Assembly (NCBI GenBank): GCA_963756715.1
Contig: CAVWOV010000023.1
Span: 55,264-119,263 of the forward strand
Length of the DNA: 64,000 nt
Direction: 5' to 3'
Origin: VAZQ01 sp963756715
GTDB lineage: Bacteria > Pseudomonadota > Alphaproteobacteria > Rhizobiales > Xanthobacteraceae
The notes under the pieces were generated by a model. It saw only the letters and a list, made by a program, of their open reading frames with translations, was not told where the DNA came from and did no database searches. A program made the translations under genes and the position numbers. This document shows, one piece after another, positions 52,763 to 62,316 of the stretch. The stretch's first letter is position 1, and every line of letters starts with the position of its first letter.

Positions 52763-54526
52763 ATGACAAAGAAAAGAAAAACGGTCGCGCCACGCCCGCG
52801 CACTCCCGCCATCGATCCCGTCGTCACGGAGATCATCCGCAATGGCGTGATCGCGGTGACGGAAGAGATGAAGACCAATCTCATGCGCACCGCCTATAAC
52901 ATCATCATCTACGAAGCGCTGGATTTCACCACCGGCCTTTTCACGCCCGAAGGCGAGACCGTATCGATCGGTATCGGCCTGCCGATGTTTATTCGCGGCA
53001 TGGCCGAAACCGTGAAGGCGAAGATCAAGCATTTCGGCATCGAGAACATGAAGCCGGGCGACATCTACGTCACCAACGACGCATACATCACCGGCAGTCA
53101 TCTCAACCACATGACCTTCACGCTGCCGATCTTTCACAAAGGAAAGCTCGCTGGATTTTCCTGCTGCATGGGCCATTGGCTCGACATCGGCGGCCCGATC
53201 GGAGGCATGACCACCGACATCTACGCGGAGGGACTGCAGGTTCCGATCGTCAAGTATCAGGATCAGGGCCGCGTCAATCAGACCCTGGTCGACATCATCC
53301 AACAAAATGTCCGCATCCCGAGCCGCGCGATGGGTGATCTGCGTGCGCAGATCACCGCGGTAACGACCGGCGAACGGCGCTATCTGCAATTGCTCGACCG
53401 CTATGGCCGGGACGCCGTCGATAAGGCCATCCGCGCCATCATGGACCGTGCCGAAGTCAATGCACGCGCGCACACGAAGACCATCCCCGACGGCACCTAC
53501 GAGGCCGAGTCATTCATGGATGACGACGGCCTCGATATCGGCACGCGCGTGCCGATCCGGGTGCGCGTGACCGTCAAGGGCGAGGAGATGACGGTCGACC
53601 TGACCGAGGTGTCCAAGCAAGTGCGCGGATTTTACAATTCCGGCATCACCACCGGCTATGCCTGTGCGCAGGTCGCGTATAAATGCCTCACCTCTCCGAC
53701 CGACTATCCGATCAACGACGGCTCGTTCCGCAGCCTGAAAGTGATCGTTCCGCCCGGCCGCGTCGTGAGCGCGACGCGTCCCGCCCCAATGCGATGGTGG
53801 ATGACGTATCCGATGACCATCGTCGATACGATCTTCAAGGCGCTGCAGCCGGCGATCGCCGACCGGGTGATCGCCGGGCATCACGCCGACCTGCTGGCGC
53901 CAACCTTCCACGGTATCAATCCGAAGCGGATGGAGTTCTTCATCGGATCGTTCGGTCCGCTCGGCGGCGGCTGGGGCGCCAAGCACAACGAAGACGGCAT
54001 GTCGGGCACCGTCTGCATCAACGACGGCGATACGCACAATTCTCCCAACGAGCAGGCGGAGGCGAAATTCCCGATCGTGGTGGAGCGATATGCGCTGGTG
54101 GAGAATTCCGGCGGTGCGGGCCAGCATCGCGGCGGCCTCGGCGTGGTCCGCGACGTCCGCGCGCGATCGTACATCACGGTCAACACGCAGATCGACCGGG
54201 CGCATTGCCGACCCTGGGGCCTGGACGGCGGCCTTGAGGGCATGGGCAACAGGGTCGAGTTGCGCCTTGGCGGCAACTGGAAGACCGATTTCCCCAACGC
54301 CAAGGTCCTCGTGGCGCATCTCAAAGAGGGCGACGCCTTCCGCATCCAGTCGGGCGGCGGCGGCGGGTACGGATCACCGTTCGAGCGAGCGATCGACGAG
54401 GTCGTCAACGATGTGCGCCAAGGCTATGTCGGCGTGGCCGAGGCGCGCGAACTGTATGGCGTGGCGGTCGATCCCGAGACGTTCGAACTCGACGAAGCGG
54501 AGACCCGAAGCCTCCGCAACGTTTGA
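52763..54526 (+). CDS. hyuB: Hydantoinase B/oxoprolinase family protein (HyuB), second copy
   Basis: 587 residues, intact. IDPVVTEIIRNGVIAVTEEM at about residue 14, GDIYVTNDAYITGSHLNHMT (about 110), GHWLDIGGPIGGM with conserved His and Asp, and GGGGGYGSPFERAIDEVVND near the end. HyuB is the metal-dependent hydrolytic or condensing partner of HyuA. An IS630 element starts about 40 bp after its stop, and the antisense transposase reading frame runs into its last 120 bp. Confidence 0.93.
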   Translation: MTKKRKTVAPRPRTPAIDPVVTEIIRNGVIAVTEEMKTNLMRTAYNIIIYEALDFTTGLFTPEGETVSIGIGLPMFIRGMAETVKAKIKHFGIENMKPGDIYVTNDAYITGSHLNHMTFTLPIFHKGKLAGFSCCMGHWLDIGGPIGGMTTDIYAEGLQVPIVKYQDQGRVNQTLVDIIQQNVRIPSRAMGDLRAQITAVTTGERRYLQLLDRYGRDAVDKAIRAIMDRAEVNARAHTKTIPDGTYEAESFMDDDGLDIGTRVPIRVRVTVKGEEMTVDLTEVSKQVRGFYNSGITTGYACAQVAYKCLTSPTDYPINDGSFRSLKVIVPPGRVVSATRPAPMRWWMTYPMTIVDTIFKALQPAIADRVIAGHHADLLAPTFHGINPKRMEFFIGSFGPLGGGWGAKHNEDGMSGTVCINDGDTHNSPNEQAEAKFPIVVERYALVENSGGAGQHRGGLGVVRDVRARSYITVNTQIDRAHCRPWGLDGGLEGMGNRVELRLGGNWKTDFPNAKVLVAHLKEGDAFRIQSGGGGGYGSPFERAIDEVVNDVRQGYVGVAEARELYGVAVDPETFELDEAETRSLRNV

Positions 54527-55476
54527 CGGTTCGAACTCCGATGCATTGAGGTTGTCCCGGCTCAATGTCAATCCGCTTCCAATTCTGGGGCAAGGGCAAT
54601 CTCAACGATGGGCCGCCGTCCTCGTGGCTCGCCGAGCAGTCTGGGCTCAGGTTGCGCGCCATAACTCTCTTGAAGACCTGTTCGATCGGGTTCAGGTCGG
54701 GCGAGTATTTCGGCAGGAAGAGCAGCTTGGCGCCGGCCGAGCGGATGAGTGTGCGCACCGCCTTGCTTTTGTGGCTGCCGAGATTGTCCAGAATGACGAT
54801 GTCGCCTTGGCGCAGCGTCGGCAGGAGGACCTTCTCGACATAGGTTCGGAAGCTCTCGCCGTCGATCGGCCCCTCAAGCAGCCACGGTGCATCGATGCGG
54901 TCATGGCGCAAGGCGGCCAGGAAGGTCGTGGTCGTCCAGCGGCGATGCGGGACCTTGGCGATGAGACGCTCGCCGCACGGCGCCCATCCCCGCAGCGGCG
55001 CCATGTTGGTCTTGGTCCAGGTCTCGTCAATGAAGACCAGGCGCTCGGGTTCGACGCGATCTTGATACTTGGTCCACTGCGCTCGCCGCCGCGCGACGTC
55101 GGGCCGATCGCGCTCGCCAGCCACCACGGTTTTTTTTGAAGCTCAGCTTCTCGGCATGGACGAACTCCCAGACCGACCGATAATCGACCTTGAGGCCGCG
55201 CGCGCCGAGTTCGGCCACCAGCCCCCGCAAGGTGAAGTCGCCGTCCTGGATCCGCCGCAACAGCCAGACGCGATGCTCACCCGAAATCGCCTTCGGCTTG
55301 TGACCGCCCATCTTGCCGGGCGCAACGCTGCCGGTCTCCCGCACACGAGCGACCCAGTTTATCGCCGTGCTGATACCCACCCCGAATTGCTTGGCCGCCC
55401 GGTTACAGGACAGCCCGCGAGCCAGAACAGCCGCAACCACACGCTCGCGAAGATCGATAGAATACGGTTTGCCCAT
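54405..55476 (-). pseudogene. IS630-family transposase, frameshifted at A8 and missing its C-terminus
   Basis: N-terminal helix-turn-helix: SIDLRERVVAAVLARGLSCN (about residue 5) and HRVWLLRRIQDGDFTLRGLV. After FKK the frame changes at a run of eight A (55130-55137); the DDE domain follows in the next frame: LVFIDETWTKTNMAPLRGWA, IVILDNLGSHKSKAVRTLI, FLPKYSPDLNPIEQ, giving D, D and E. Joining needs a +1 shift, unlike the -1 slip often proposed for this family. The usual last about 35 residues are absent and the frame runs through the terminal repeat into antisense hyuB before stopping at 54405. Probably inactive. Confidence 0.8.
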
Positions 55477-55560
55477 CCGTGCTGGCCTCCTTCCCAGCCA
55501 GCACGGTAAATCAGAACCAGCCTGATTTGGGAATCCAGAATCGATTCAAGCTAAGATCAT
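54564..55560 (-). mobile_element. IS630-family insertion sequence, decayed
   Basis: About 1 kb with imperfect terminal inverted repeats of about 26 bp (left 54564-54588 with ATTCTGG, right 55535-55560 with CCAGAAT). Inside the right end are two perfect inverted repeats: CCGTGCTGGC/GCCAGCACGG (55477-55506) and AAATCAG/CTGATTT (55508-55528). TA target duplication is not clear. It inserted just downstream of the second hyuB gene. Confidence 0.55.
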
Positions 55561-55565
55561 CCCGC

Positions 55566-55720
55566 TCTAGTGCCATCCAGTTGCGAGCTGGGTGGCCTCG
55601 AATCCGACCCCGTTGCTCAGGCCCGAGCTCAGTGGTCGCCCCGATCGAAGTCACAAGGCGAACGCCGGCGCCAGCCGATCGCAGGGTGGCCCGGCATGCG
55701 CAGGAAGTCCGTGCGCGCTG
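55566..55720 (+). repeat. Diverged single copy of the tandem-array repeat core
   Basis: Starts TAGTGCCATCCAGTTGCGA, and for about 55 bp matches the array core at roughly four bases in five (GGGTGG, then CCGACCCCGTTGCTC against CCGACCCCGTAGCTC). A further match, AACGCCGGCGCCAGCCG, lies at 55663-55679. The order is kept but the middle differs. It lies 5 bp from the IS630 right end and about 630 bp before the array, and may be the ancestral single copy. Confidence 0.55.
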
Positions 55721-56159
55721 CGATCCCGCAGACCAGCCCGCTCGCCAAGTGCGAGTTCGCGACAATCCGGCAGCGCCTCATCGAGAAGACGATCCGAGGC
55801 AGCGGCGTGCCGTACTCTGACATGGCCTTTGAGCCGCCCAGAAGATTGGAGCCGCCGCCCGGAACTTCGCCGCCGATGCGCATTACTGCATCATGGTCCG
55901 GGTCTCATCGACCCACCGAATACAAGTATGCGGGATGATCCGTGCCGAACGGCGAATTCCCCTCGGAACATCCGGGACTGTATTTCTTCTGTCAAATGTG
56001 AGAGAAAGAGAAGGAGTAGATCCGAAAAGAGATTGACATCGAAAGCCCCATACAGGTCAGAGTTCGACGGTTCCTTGACTGCATAGATATAGAGTCCCTG
56101 CACAACCCAATTGCCGACGCGTAGACGTCCTTTTGGAATCGGACTCAAGCTCAAGCAAG
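55721..56159. other. Region without a confident gene
   Basis: Lower GC than the array. A plus-strand stretch (LAKCEFATIRQRLIEKTI, about 55740-55795) recalls the C-terminal part of DDE transposases, such as the IS1380 group, but the match is too short to rely on. A minus-strand 87-codon frame at 55891-56154 has no recognisable motif. Probably mobile-element debris. Confidence 0.3.
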
Positions 56160-56195
56160 GGCGACTGATCAGCAGTCGCCTTGTTTCCCTTTATT
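56160..56195 (+). terminator. Intrinsic terminator
   Basis: GGCGACTG-ATCAG-CAGTCGCC forms a perfect 8-bp GC-rich stem with a 5-nt loop, followed by TTGTTTCCCTTTATT. It is the best rho-independent terminator seen in the window. It ends any plus-strand transcript directly before the tandem array. Confidence 0.65.
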
Positions 56196-56196
56196 G

Positions 56197-59100
56197 TCTG
56201 CGCCGCCCCGGCCCTCGCGCGCGCGAGGGTGCGCCATTGAGGTTAACGCCGATAGTGCCGTCCAGTTGCGATCGGGGTGGAATCAAAGCCGACCCCGTAG
56301 CTCGCGACCCAACGCGGCCGCAGCAGCCGGCGCCGCCGCAGCGGGGCGGCAGCTGCCAACGCCCGAACCCCAGCCCTCACCCCAGCAGCGAAATCAAAAA
56401 AAACCGGCGCCAGCCGCAGCGATCCCAGAGCGCGGCGGTCTGCGCCGCCCCGGCCCTCGCGCGCGCGAGGGTGCGCCATTGAGGTTAACGCCGCATAGTG
56501 CCGTCCAGTTGCGATCGGGGTGGAATCAAAGCCGACCCCGTAGCTCGCGACCCAACGCGGCCGCAGCAGCCGGCGCCGCCGCAGCGGGGCGGCAGCTGCC
56601 AACGCCCGAACCCCAGCCCTCACCCCAGCAGCGAAATCAAAAGCCCGGCGCCAGCCGCAGCGATCCCAGAGCGCGGCGGTCTGCGCCGCCCCGGCCCTCG
56701 CGCGCGCGAGGCGTGTCGCGCCAAGCTATTGAGCCGTTAACGCCGCATAGTGCCGTCCAGTTGCGATCGGGGTGGAATCAAAGCCGACCCCGTAGCTCGC
56801 GACCCAACGCGGCCGCAGCAGCCGGCGCCGCCGCAGCGGGGCGGCAGCTGCCAACGCCCGAACCCCAGCCCTCACCCCAGCAGCGAAATCAAAAAAGAAA
56901 ACGCCGGCGCCAGCCGCAGCGATCCCAGAGCGCGGCGGTCTGCGCCGCCCCGGCCCTCGCGCGCGCGAGGGGCGCATTGAGGTTAACGCCGCAAAACGCG
57001 GTCGTGCAGCAGTTGGGTCCCGCGCGCGAGAGGCACATAGTGCCGTCCAGTTGCGATCGGGGTGGAATCAAAGCCGACCCCGTAGCTCGCGACCCAACGC
57101 GGCCGCAGCAGCCGGCGCCGCCGCAGCGGGGCGGCAGCTGCCAACGCCCGAACCCCAGCCCTCACCCCAGCAGCGAAATCAAAAAGAAAACGCCGGCGCC
57201 AGCCGCAGCGATCCCAGAGCGCGGCGGTCTGCGCCGCCCCGGCCCTCGCGCGCGCGAGGGTGCGCCATTGAGGTTAACGCCGCCCAAAACGCGTGTCGTG
57301 CCGGCCAGTTGGGTCCCGTCGCGCAGGAGGCACCTAGTGCCGTCCAGTTGCGATCGGGGTGGAATCAAAGCCGACCCCGTAGCTCGCGACCCAACGCGGC
57401 CGCAGCAGCCGGCGCCGCCGCAGCGGGGCGGCAGCTGCCAACGCCCGAACCCCAGCCCTCACCCCAGCAGCGAAATCAAAAAAGAACCCGGCGCCAGCCG
57501 CAGCGATCCCAGAGCGCGGCGGTCTGCGCCGCCCCGGCCCTCGCGCGCGCGAGGGTGCGCCATTGAGGTTAACGCCGCCCAAAACGCGTGTCGTGCCAGC
57601 CAGTTGGGGCGCGCGCAGGAGGCACCTAGTGCCGTCCAGTTGCGATCGGGGTGGAATCAAAGCCGACCCCGTAGCTCGCGACCCAACGCGGCCGCAGCAG
57701 CCGGCGCCGCCGCAGCGGGGCGGCAGCTGCCAACGCCCGAACCCCAGCCCTCACCCCAGCAGCGAAATCAAAAAAGAAACGCCGGCGCCAGCCGCAGCGA
57801 TCCCAGAGCGCGGCGGTCTGCGCCGCCCCGGCCCTCGCGCGCGCGAGCGTGCGCCATTGAGGTTAACGCCGCCAAAACGCGTGTCGTGCCAGCCAGTTGG
57901 GGTCCCGTCGCGCAGAGAGGCACCTAGTGCCGTCCAGTTGCGATCGGGGTGGAATCAAAGCCGACCCCGTAGCTCGCGACCCAACGCGGCCGCAGCAGCC
58001 GGCGCCGCCGCAGCGGGGCGGCAGCTGCCAACGCCCGAACCCCAGCCCTCACCCCAGCAGCGAAATCAAAAAAGAACGCCGGCGCCAGCCGCAGCGATCC
58101 CAGAGCGCGGCGGTCTGCGCCGCCCCGGCCCTCGCGCGCGCGAGGCGGTGCGCCAATTGAGGTTCAACGCGCGAGAGGCACCTAGTGCCGTCCAGTTGCG
58201 ATCGGGGTGGAATCAAAGCCGACCCCGTAGCTCGCGACCCAACGCGGCCGCAGCAGCCGGCGCCGCCGCAGCGGGGCGGCAGCTGCCAACGCCCGAACCC
58301 CAGCCCTCACCCCAGCAGCGAAATCAAAAAAGAAACGCCGGCGCCAGCCGCAGCGATCCCAGAGCGCGGCGGTCTGCGCCGCCCCGGCCCTCGCGCGCGC
58401 GAGGGCGCATTAGTAACGCCGCCCAAAACGCGTGTCGTGCCAGCCAGTTGGGGTCCCGCGCGCAGGAGGCACCTAGTGCCGTCCAGTTGCGATCGGGGTG
58501 GAATCAAAGCCGACCCCGTAGCTCGCGACCCAACGCGGCCGCAGCAGCCGGCGCCGCCGCAGCGGGGCGGCAGCTGCCAACGCCCGAACCCCAGCCCTCA
58601 CCCCAGCAGCGAAATCAAAAAGAAACCGGCGCCAGCCGCAGCGATCCCAGAGCGCGGCGGTCTGCGCCGCCCCGGCCCTCGCGCGCGCGAGCGGTGCGCC
58701 ATTAAGGTCAACGCCGCCCAAAGCGGCGCAGACTAGTGCCGTCCAGTTGCGATCGGGGTGGAATCAAAGCCGACCCGGTAGCTCGCGACCCAACGCGGCC
58801 GCAGCAGCCGGCGCCGCCGCAGCGGGGCGGCAGCTGCCAACGCCCGAACCCCAGCCCTCACCCCAGCAGCGAAATCAAAAAAGAAAACGCCGGCGCCAGC
58901 CGCAGCGATCCCAGAGCGCGGCGGTCTGCGCCGCCCCGGCCCTCGCGCGCGCGAGGGGTCGCTATTAAGGTCAACGCCGCCCAAAACGCGTGTCGTGCCA
59001 GCCAGTTGGGGGTCCCGTCGCGCAGAGAGGCACCTAGTGCCGTCCAGTTGCGATCGGGGTGGAATCAAAGCCGACCCGGTAGCTCGCGACCCAACGCGGC

Positions 59101-59863
59101 CGCAGCAGCCGGCGCCGCCGCAGCGGGGCGGCAGCTGCCAACGCCCGAACCCCAGCCCTCACCCCAGCAGCGAAATCAAAAAAGAAAACGCCGGCGCCAG
59201 CCGCAGCGATCCCAGAGCGCGGCGGTCTGCGCCGCCCCGGCCCTCGCGCGCGCGAGGGCAGTCGCGCCAACTATGAGCGTTCAACGCGCGAGCCTAGTGC
59301 CGTCCAGTTGCGATCGGGGTGGAATCAAAGCCGACCCCGTAGCTCGCGACCCAACGCGGCCGCAGCAGCCGGCGCCGCCGCAGCGGGGCGGCAGCTGCCA
59401 ACGCCCGAACCCCAGCCCTCACCCCAGCAGCGAAATCAAAAAAGAACGCCGGCGCCAGCCGCAGCGATCCCAGAGCGCGGCGGTCTGCGCCGCCCCGGCC
59501 CTCGCGCGCGCGAGGGTGCGCCATTAAGGTCAACGCCGATAGTGCCGTCCAGTTGCGATCGGGGTGGAATCAAAGCCGACCCGGTAGCTCGCGACCCAAC
59601 GCGGCCGCAGCAGCCGGCGCCGCCGCAGCGGGGCGGCAGCTGCCAACGCCCGAACCCCAGCCCTCACCCCAGCAGCGAAATCAAAAGCCGGCGCCAGCCG
59701 CAGCGATCCCAGAGCGCGGCGGTCTGCGCCGCCCCGGCCCTCGCGCGCGCGAGGGTGCGCCATTAAGGTTAACGCCGATAGTGCCGTCCAGTTGCGATCG
59801 GGGTGGAATCAAAGCCGACCCCGTAGCTCGCGACCCAACGCGGCCGCAGCAGCCGGCGCCGCC
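56197..59863. repeat. Tandem array of about 240-300-bp units (13 complete, 2 partial)
   Basis: Core units begin with TAGTGCCGTCCAGTTGCGAT at 56253, 56496, 56748, 57038, 57335, 57627, 57925, 58183, 58474, 58734, 59035, 59295, 59540 and 59779; a tail of a preceding unit starts at 56197 and the last unit stops at 59863. The core (about 217 bp) ends with the perfect palindrome CTCGCGCGCGCGAG and contains GCGGCCGC, GGCAGCTGCC and potential hairpins (CGGGGT/ACCCCG; GCCGCC/GGCGGC). Cores are almost identical; they vary mainly in an A-rich tract and in one C/G site (CCCCGTAG or CCCGGTAG). Linkers are about 25-80 bp and are indel variants of one sequence (GGTGCGCCATTGAGGTTAAC onward). Open frames crossing it give low-complexity Pro/Arg/Ala chains and are not genes. 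Function unknown. Confidence 0.95.
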
Positions 59864-60042
59864 TGTCGCCGATCATTGACAACGAACCCCATCGCGCAGA
59901 GCGTTTTTAGCAGGCGCACAACCGTGGGCTTCGGCAAGCCGGTTGCGTGATGCAGCGCATGTAGCGATGCAACACGGTGTCTATTGAGCTCTTCCAAGAG
60001 CTCAAAGGCCCGGGTCACGGACTGTACCTGGCCCACGCTCAT
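59864..60042 (-). pseudogene. IclR-family regulator, 5' fragment cut off by the tandem array
   Basis: From ATG 60042: SVTRAFELLEELNRHRVASL and ALHHATGLPKPTVVRLLKTL form an intact IclR winged helix, followed by CAMGFVVNDRRQ. At 59863 the sequence becomes array core; the effector domain is absent. The fragment could at most make a DNA-binding stub of about 60 residues fused to repeat-encoded residues. It is divergent from the enol-lactonase-like gene, which it may once have regulated. Confidence 0.8.
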
Positions 60043-60368
60043 TGTTCTGTCCTATTCGGCCGGTCCGTCCAGACAATCCAGAGCGCCTGAGCCACGCAAA
60101 AGCCGCTCAGCGATTGCGCGAGCCCAACCGCTTAGATCACTGGCTTGCAACGGCCCGTCTCCTCCGCATAAACGCCTGGAATTATTTATTGTTATGGCGC
60201 CGCTCATATTGAGAGCTTGGCCAAAGGTTATCCTCATCAGGACAAGTACATCAATTGCTAATTCGCCGAATTTCGCATCGTGGAACGATGCGGAACAAGG
60301 ATGTTCAGCCCGATGCTTTCGTTGCACGCTGTCGTGTGAACGTCGGTAAAGGCACAGAAATCCCTTCC
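60043..60368. other. Intergenic region between the IclR fragment and the enol-lactonase gene
   Basis: About 325 bp. It holds a minus-strand frame (60052-60429) without recognisable motifs and an AT-rich stretch near 60180-60200. Nothing else was identified. It may carry the promoters of the two divergent genes. Confidence 0.3.
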
Positions 60369-61148
60369 ATGCTTGTCCAAACTCGCGGCTTCCCGATTTA
60401 CGTCCAGATCGATGGACCGGCGGCGGCACCTGTGTTGATGCTGTCGAACTCGCTGTGCACTGACTTGCGCATGTGGGATGACCAGGTGCCGGTCTGGTCG
60501 GAACAATACCGGGTGGTTCGCTACGATCGGCGCGGGCACGGCCGATCGGGTGTCCCCGCCGGCCCTTACACCGTGGATGACTTCGGCCACGATGCGCTGG
60601 CGATCATGGACGCGTTGGAGATCGAACGCGTCAACTGGTGCGGCCTGTCCATGGGAGGAATGGTCGGGCAATGGCTCGGAGCCCACGCTTCGAACCGAAT
60701 ATGCGCTCTGATCATGTCGAACACGCATTCTTACTACGTCGATAAGACTGTTTGGGACGAGCGGATGGCGCTCGCGCAAAGGGCGGGCATGGCACACGCA
60801 GCTGCGGCTGCGATGAACCGCTGGTTTACTTCGGAGGTGATGGCTCAACGACCAGACAAGGTTTCGCTTATTCAAAATATGTTCGCCACCACGGATCTAG
60901 GCGGTTATCTCGCGTGCTGTGCCGCAATACGAAACATGGACATGCGACCCACACATTCGCGGATCACGGCGCCCACTTTAGTGATTGTCGGCCTGCGAGA
61001 TCCCGCGACACCACCTGCCGCAGGAAAAGCCGTGCAGAAAGCAATCAAAGGCGCGCAGCTCGCTTCAATCGACTCGTCACATCTGTCCAACATCGGACAG
61101 CCTAAAGTCTATGCGGACCTGGTGCTCGATTTCCTAAAAACTTCGTAA
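60369..61148 (+). CDS. Alpha/beta-hydrolase, 3-oxoadipate enol-lactonase-like
   Basis: 259 residues from ATG 60369, which gives the family start (MLVQTRGFPIYVQIDGP); an upstream ATG at 60255 adds 38 residues with no family match. Oxyanion-hole region NSLCTDLRMWDDQVPVWSEQ, nucleophile elbow GLSMGGMVGQWLG (Ser about residue 97), Asp in VGLRDPATPP and His in DSSHLSNIGQP. Members hydrolyse beta-ketoadipate enol-lactone in catechol/protocatechuate breakdown. The luciferase-like gene follows after 59 bp. Confidence 0.87.
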   Translation: MLVQTRGFPIYVQIDGPAAAPVLMLSNSLCTDLRMWDDQVPVWSEQYRVVRYDRRGHGRSGVPAGPYTVDDFGHDALAIMDALEIERVNWCGLSMGGMVGQWLGAHASNRICALIMSNTHSYYVDKTVWDERMALAQRAGMAHAAAAAMNRWFTSEVMAQRPDKVSLIQNMFATTDLGGYLACCAAIRNMDMRPTHSRITAPTLVIVGLRDPATPPAAGKAVQKAIKGAQLASIDSSHLSNIGQPKVYADLVLDFLKTS

Positions 61149-61207
61149 GCTCTCACTGATGCGCCGGATAGAAGCACGCGCGACCAAGCCAAAAACTGGA
61201 GATTCTG

Positions 61208-62316
61208 ATGAGACTGGGTTATTTCACCATGCCGGTGCATCCGATGCAGCGGGACTGGGCCGAAACGCTGGAGGAAGACCGGCAGGCAATCATACTAGCC
61301 GACAAACTTGGCTATTACGATGCATTCGTCGGCGAGCATGTGACCGACAAGTGCGAGACCATCACCAACTCTATGATGTTCCACGCCACGCTCATCCAGG
61401 CCACGAGATCGATCAAGCTTGCAACCGGGACGACCAACCTCTCTCATATGAATCCGGTGCTGGTGGCAGCACACGCGGCGATGTTTGACCACTTGGCTAA
61501 GGGCCGATTTATTTTCGGCGTGAGCCCTGGTGCGTTAGCCTCAGATGCCGAGGCGCTCGGTATCTTGGAGCAGGATCGCAACAAGATATTTGCTGAGGCA
61601 ATCGACGTCATCTTGGCCACGTGGGAGCGCAATCCGCCTTATGACATCAATTTCCCGGGTAACCGGTTTAAGGTTTCTACGACGCGCACCAAAGACCTGC
61701 CTCTCGGTCTGGGCTATCTAGCCAAGCCCTACCAGCGGCCCCGGCCGGAAATCGTCGGCACCGTTGTGGCGCCATTTTCACCCGGCGTGGTGCACATGGG
61801 CCGGCGCGATTTCCATCCGCTTTCGGCGAACTTCCTGCTGGCGCAACACCTGAAGTCGCATTGGACCAACTACTGCAAGGGCAAGGCGGAAGCGGGCGTC
61901 GAGCCCGACGTCCACGATTGGCGGGTGGCTCGCACCATGTTTGTGGCTGATGACGACAAGACCGCGGATCGCTATGGCCGCGATGACGAGAACAGCCCGT
62001 ATCGATTTACTGGAGCCAGATCTATTCCAAGATGAAGCGCGGCAAGCGGCTCTTCGTCTTCAAAAGCCACAAGGACCAGCCTGAGGACGAAATCACCTTC
62101 GATTATGTGCTAAAGCACTGCATGATCACAGGCTCACCGAACAAGATCGTAGACCGCATCCTCGCGCTGCGCGAAGAGATTGGCGATTTCGGCGAGATCG
62201 TCTACGCCGGCGTCGATTGGGCCGACAAGGCGCTGGAGTCGCGCTCGATGACCCTGATGGCCGAGCAGGTCCTGCCACGCGTCAACGCAGCTATCGGCAA
62301 GTCAGTCGCCGCCTAA
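61208..62316 (+). pseudogene. LLM-class flavin-dependent monooxygenase, homopolymer frameshift
   Basis: Starts MRLGYFTMPVHPMQRDWAET and shows the luciferase-like barrel (YYDAFVGEHVTDK, LATGTTNLSHMNP, RFIFGVSPGALASDAEALG). At about residue 265 one T seems missing from a T run near 62008; adding it turns PYRFTGARSIPR into PYRFYWSQIYSKMKRGKRL and leads into the C-terminal part (YVLKHCMITGSPNKIVDRIL) ending at 62316. Repaired length about 369 residues. Acts with reduced FMN and O2; probably co-transcribed with the enol-lactonase. Confidence 0.85.

Noticed and set aside
55130..55137. Programmed -1 frameshift in the IS630 transposase
   Set aside because: The DDE domain lies in the +1 frame relative to the first part; a -1 slip on the A8 run leads to a frame without the domain. 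An extra A is simpler, and the C-terminus is lost anyway.
56100..56196. tRNA or tmRNA-like gene before the array
   Set aside because: The strong stem is a plain hairpin with a T tract; no cloverleaf, acceptor end or T-loop sequence could be built.
56197..59863. CRISPR-like repeat-spacer array
   Set aside because: Repeats are about 217 bp, linkers are variants of one sequence rather than unrelated spacers, and no cas gene is present.
56194..59879. Long open frames across the array (up to 577 codons) as a repeat protein
   Set aside because: They are low-complexity Pro/Arg/Ala readings possible in several frames on both strands, change frame between units and have no plausible start context; the linkers break phase at random.
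60052..60429. A 125-codon minus-strand frame as the rest of the IclR gene
   Set aside because: It lies upstream of the IclR start on the same strand, has no IclR motifs and runs antisense into the enol-lactonase gene.
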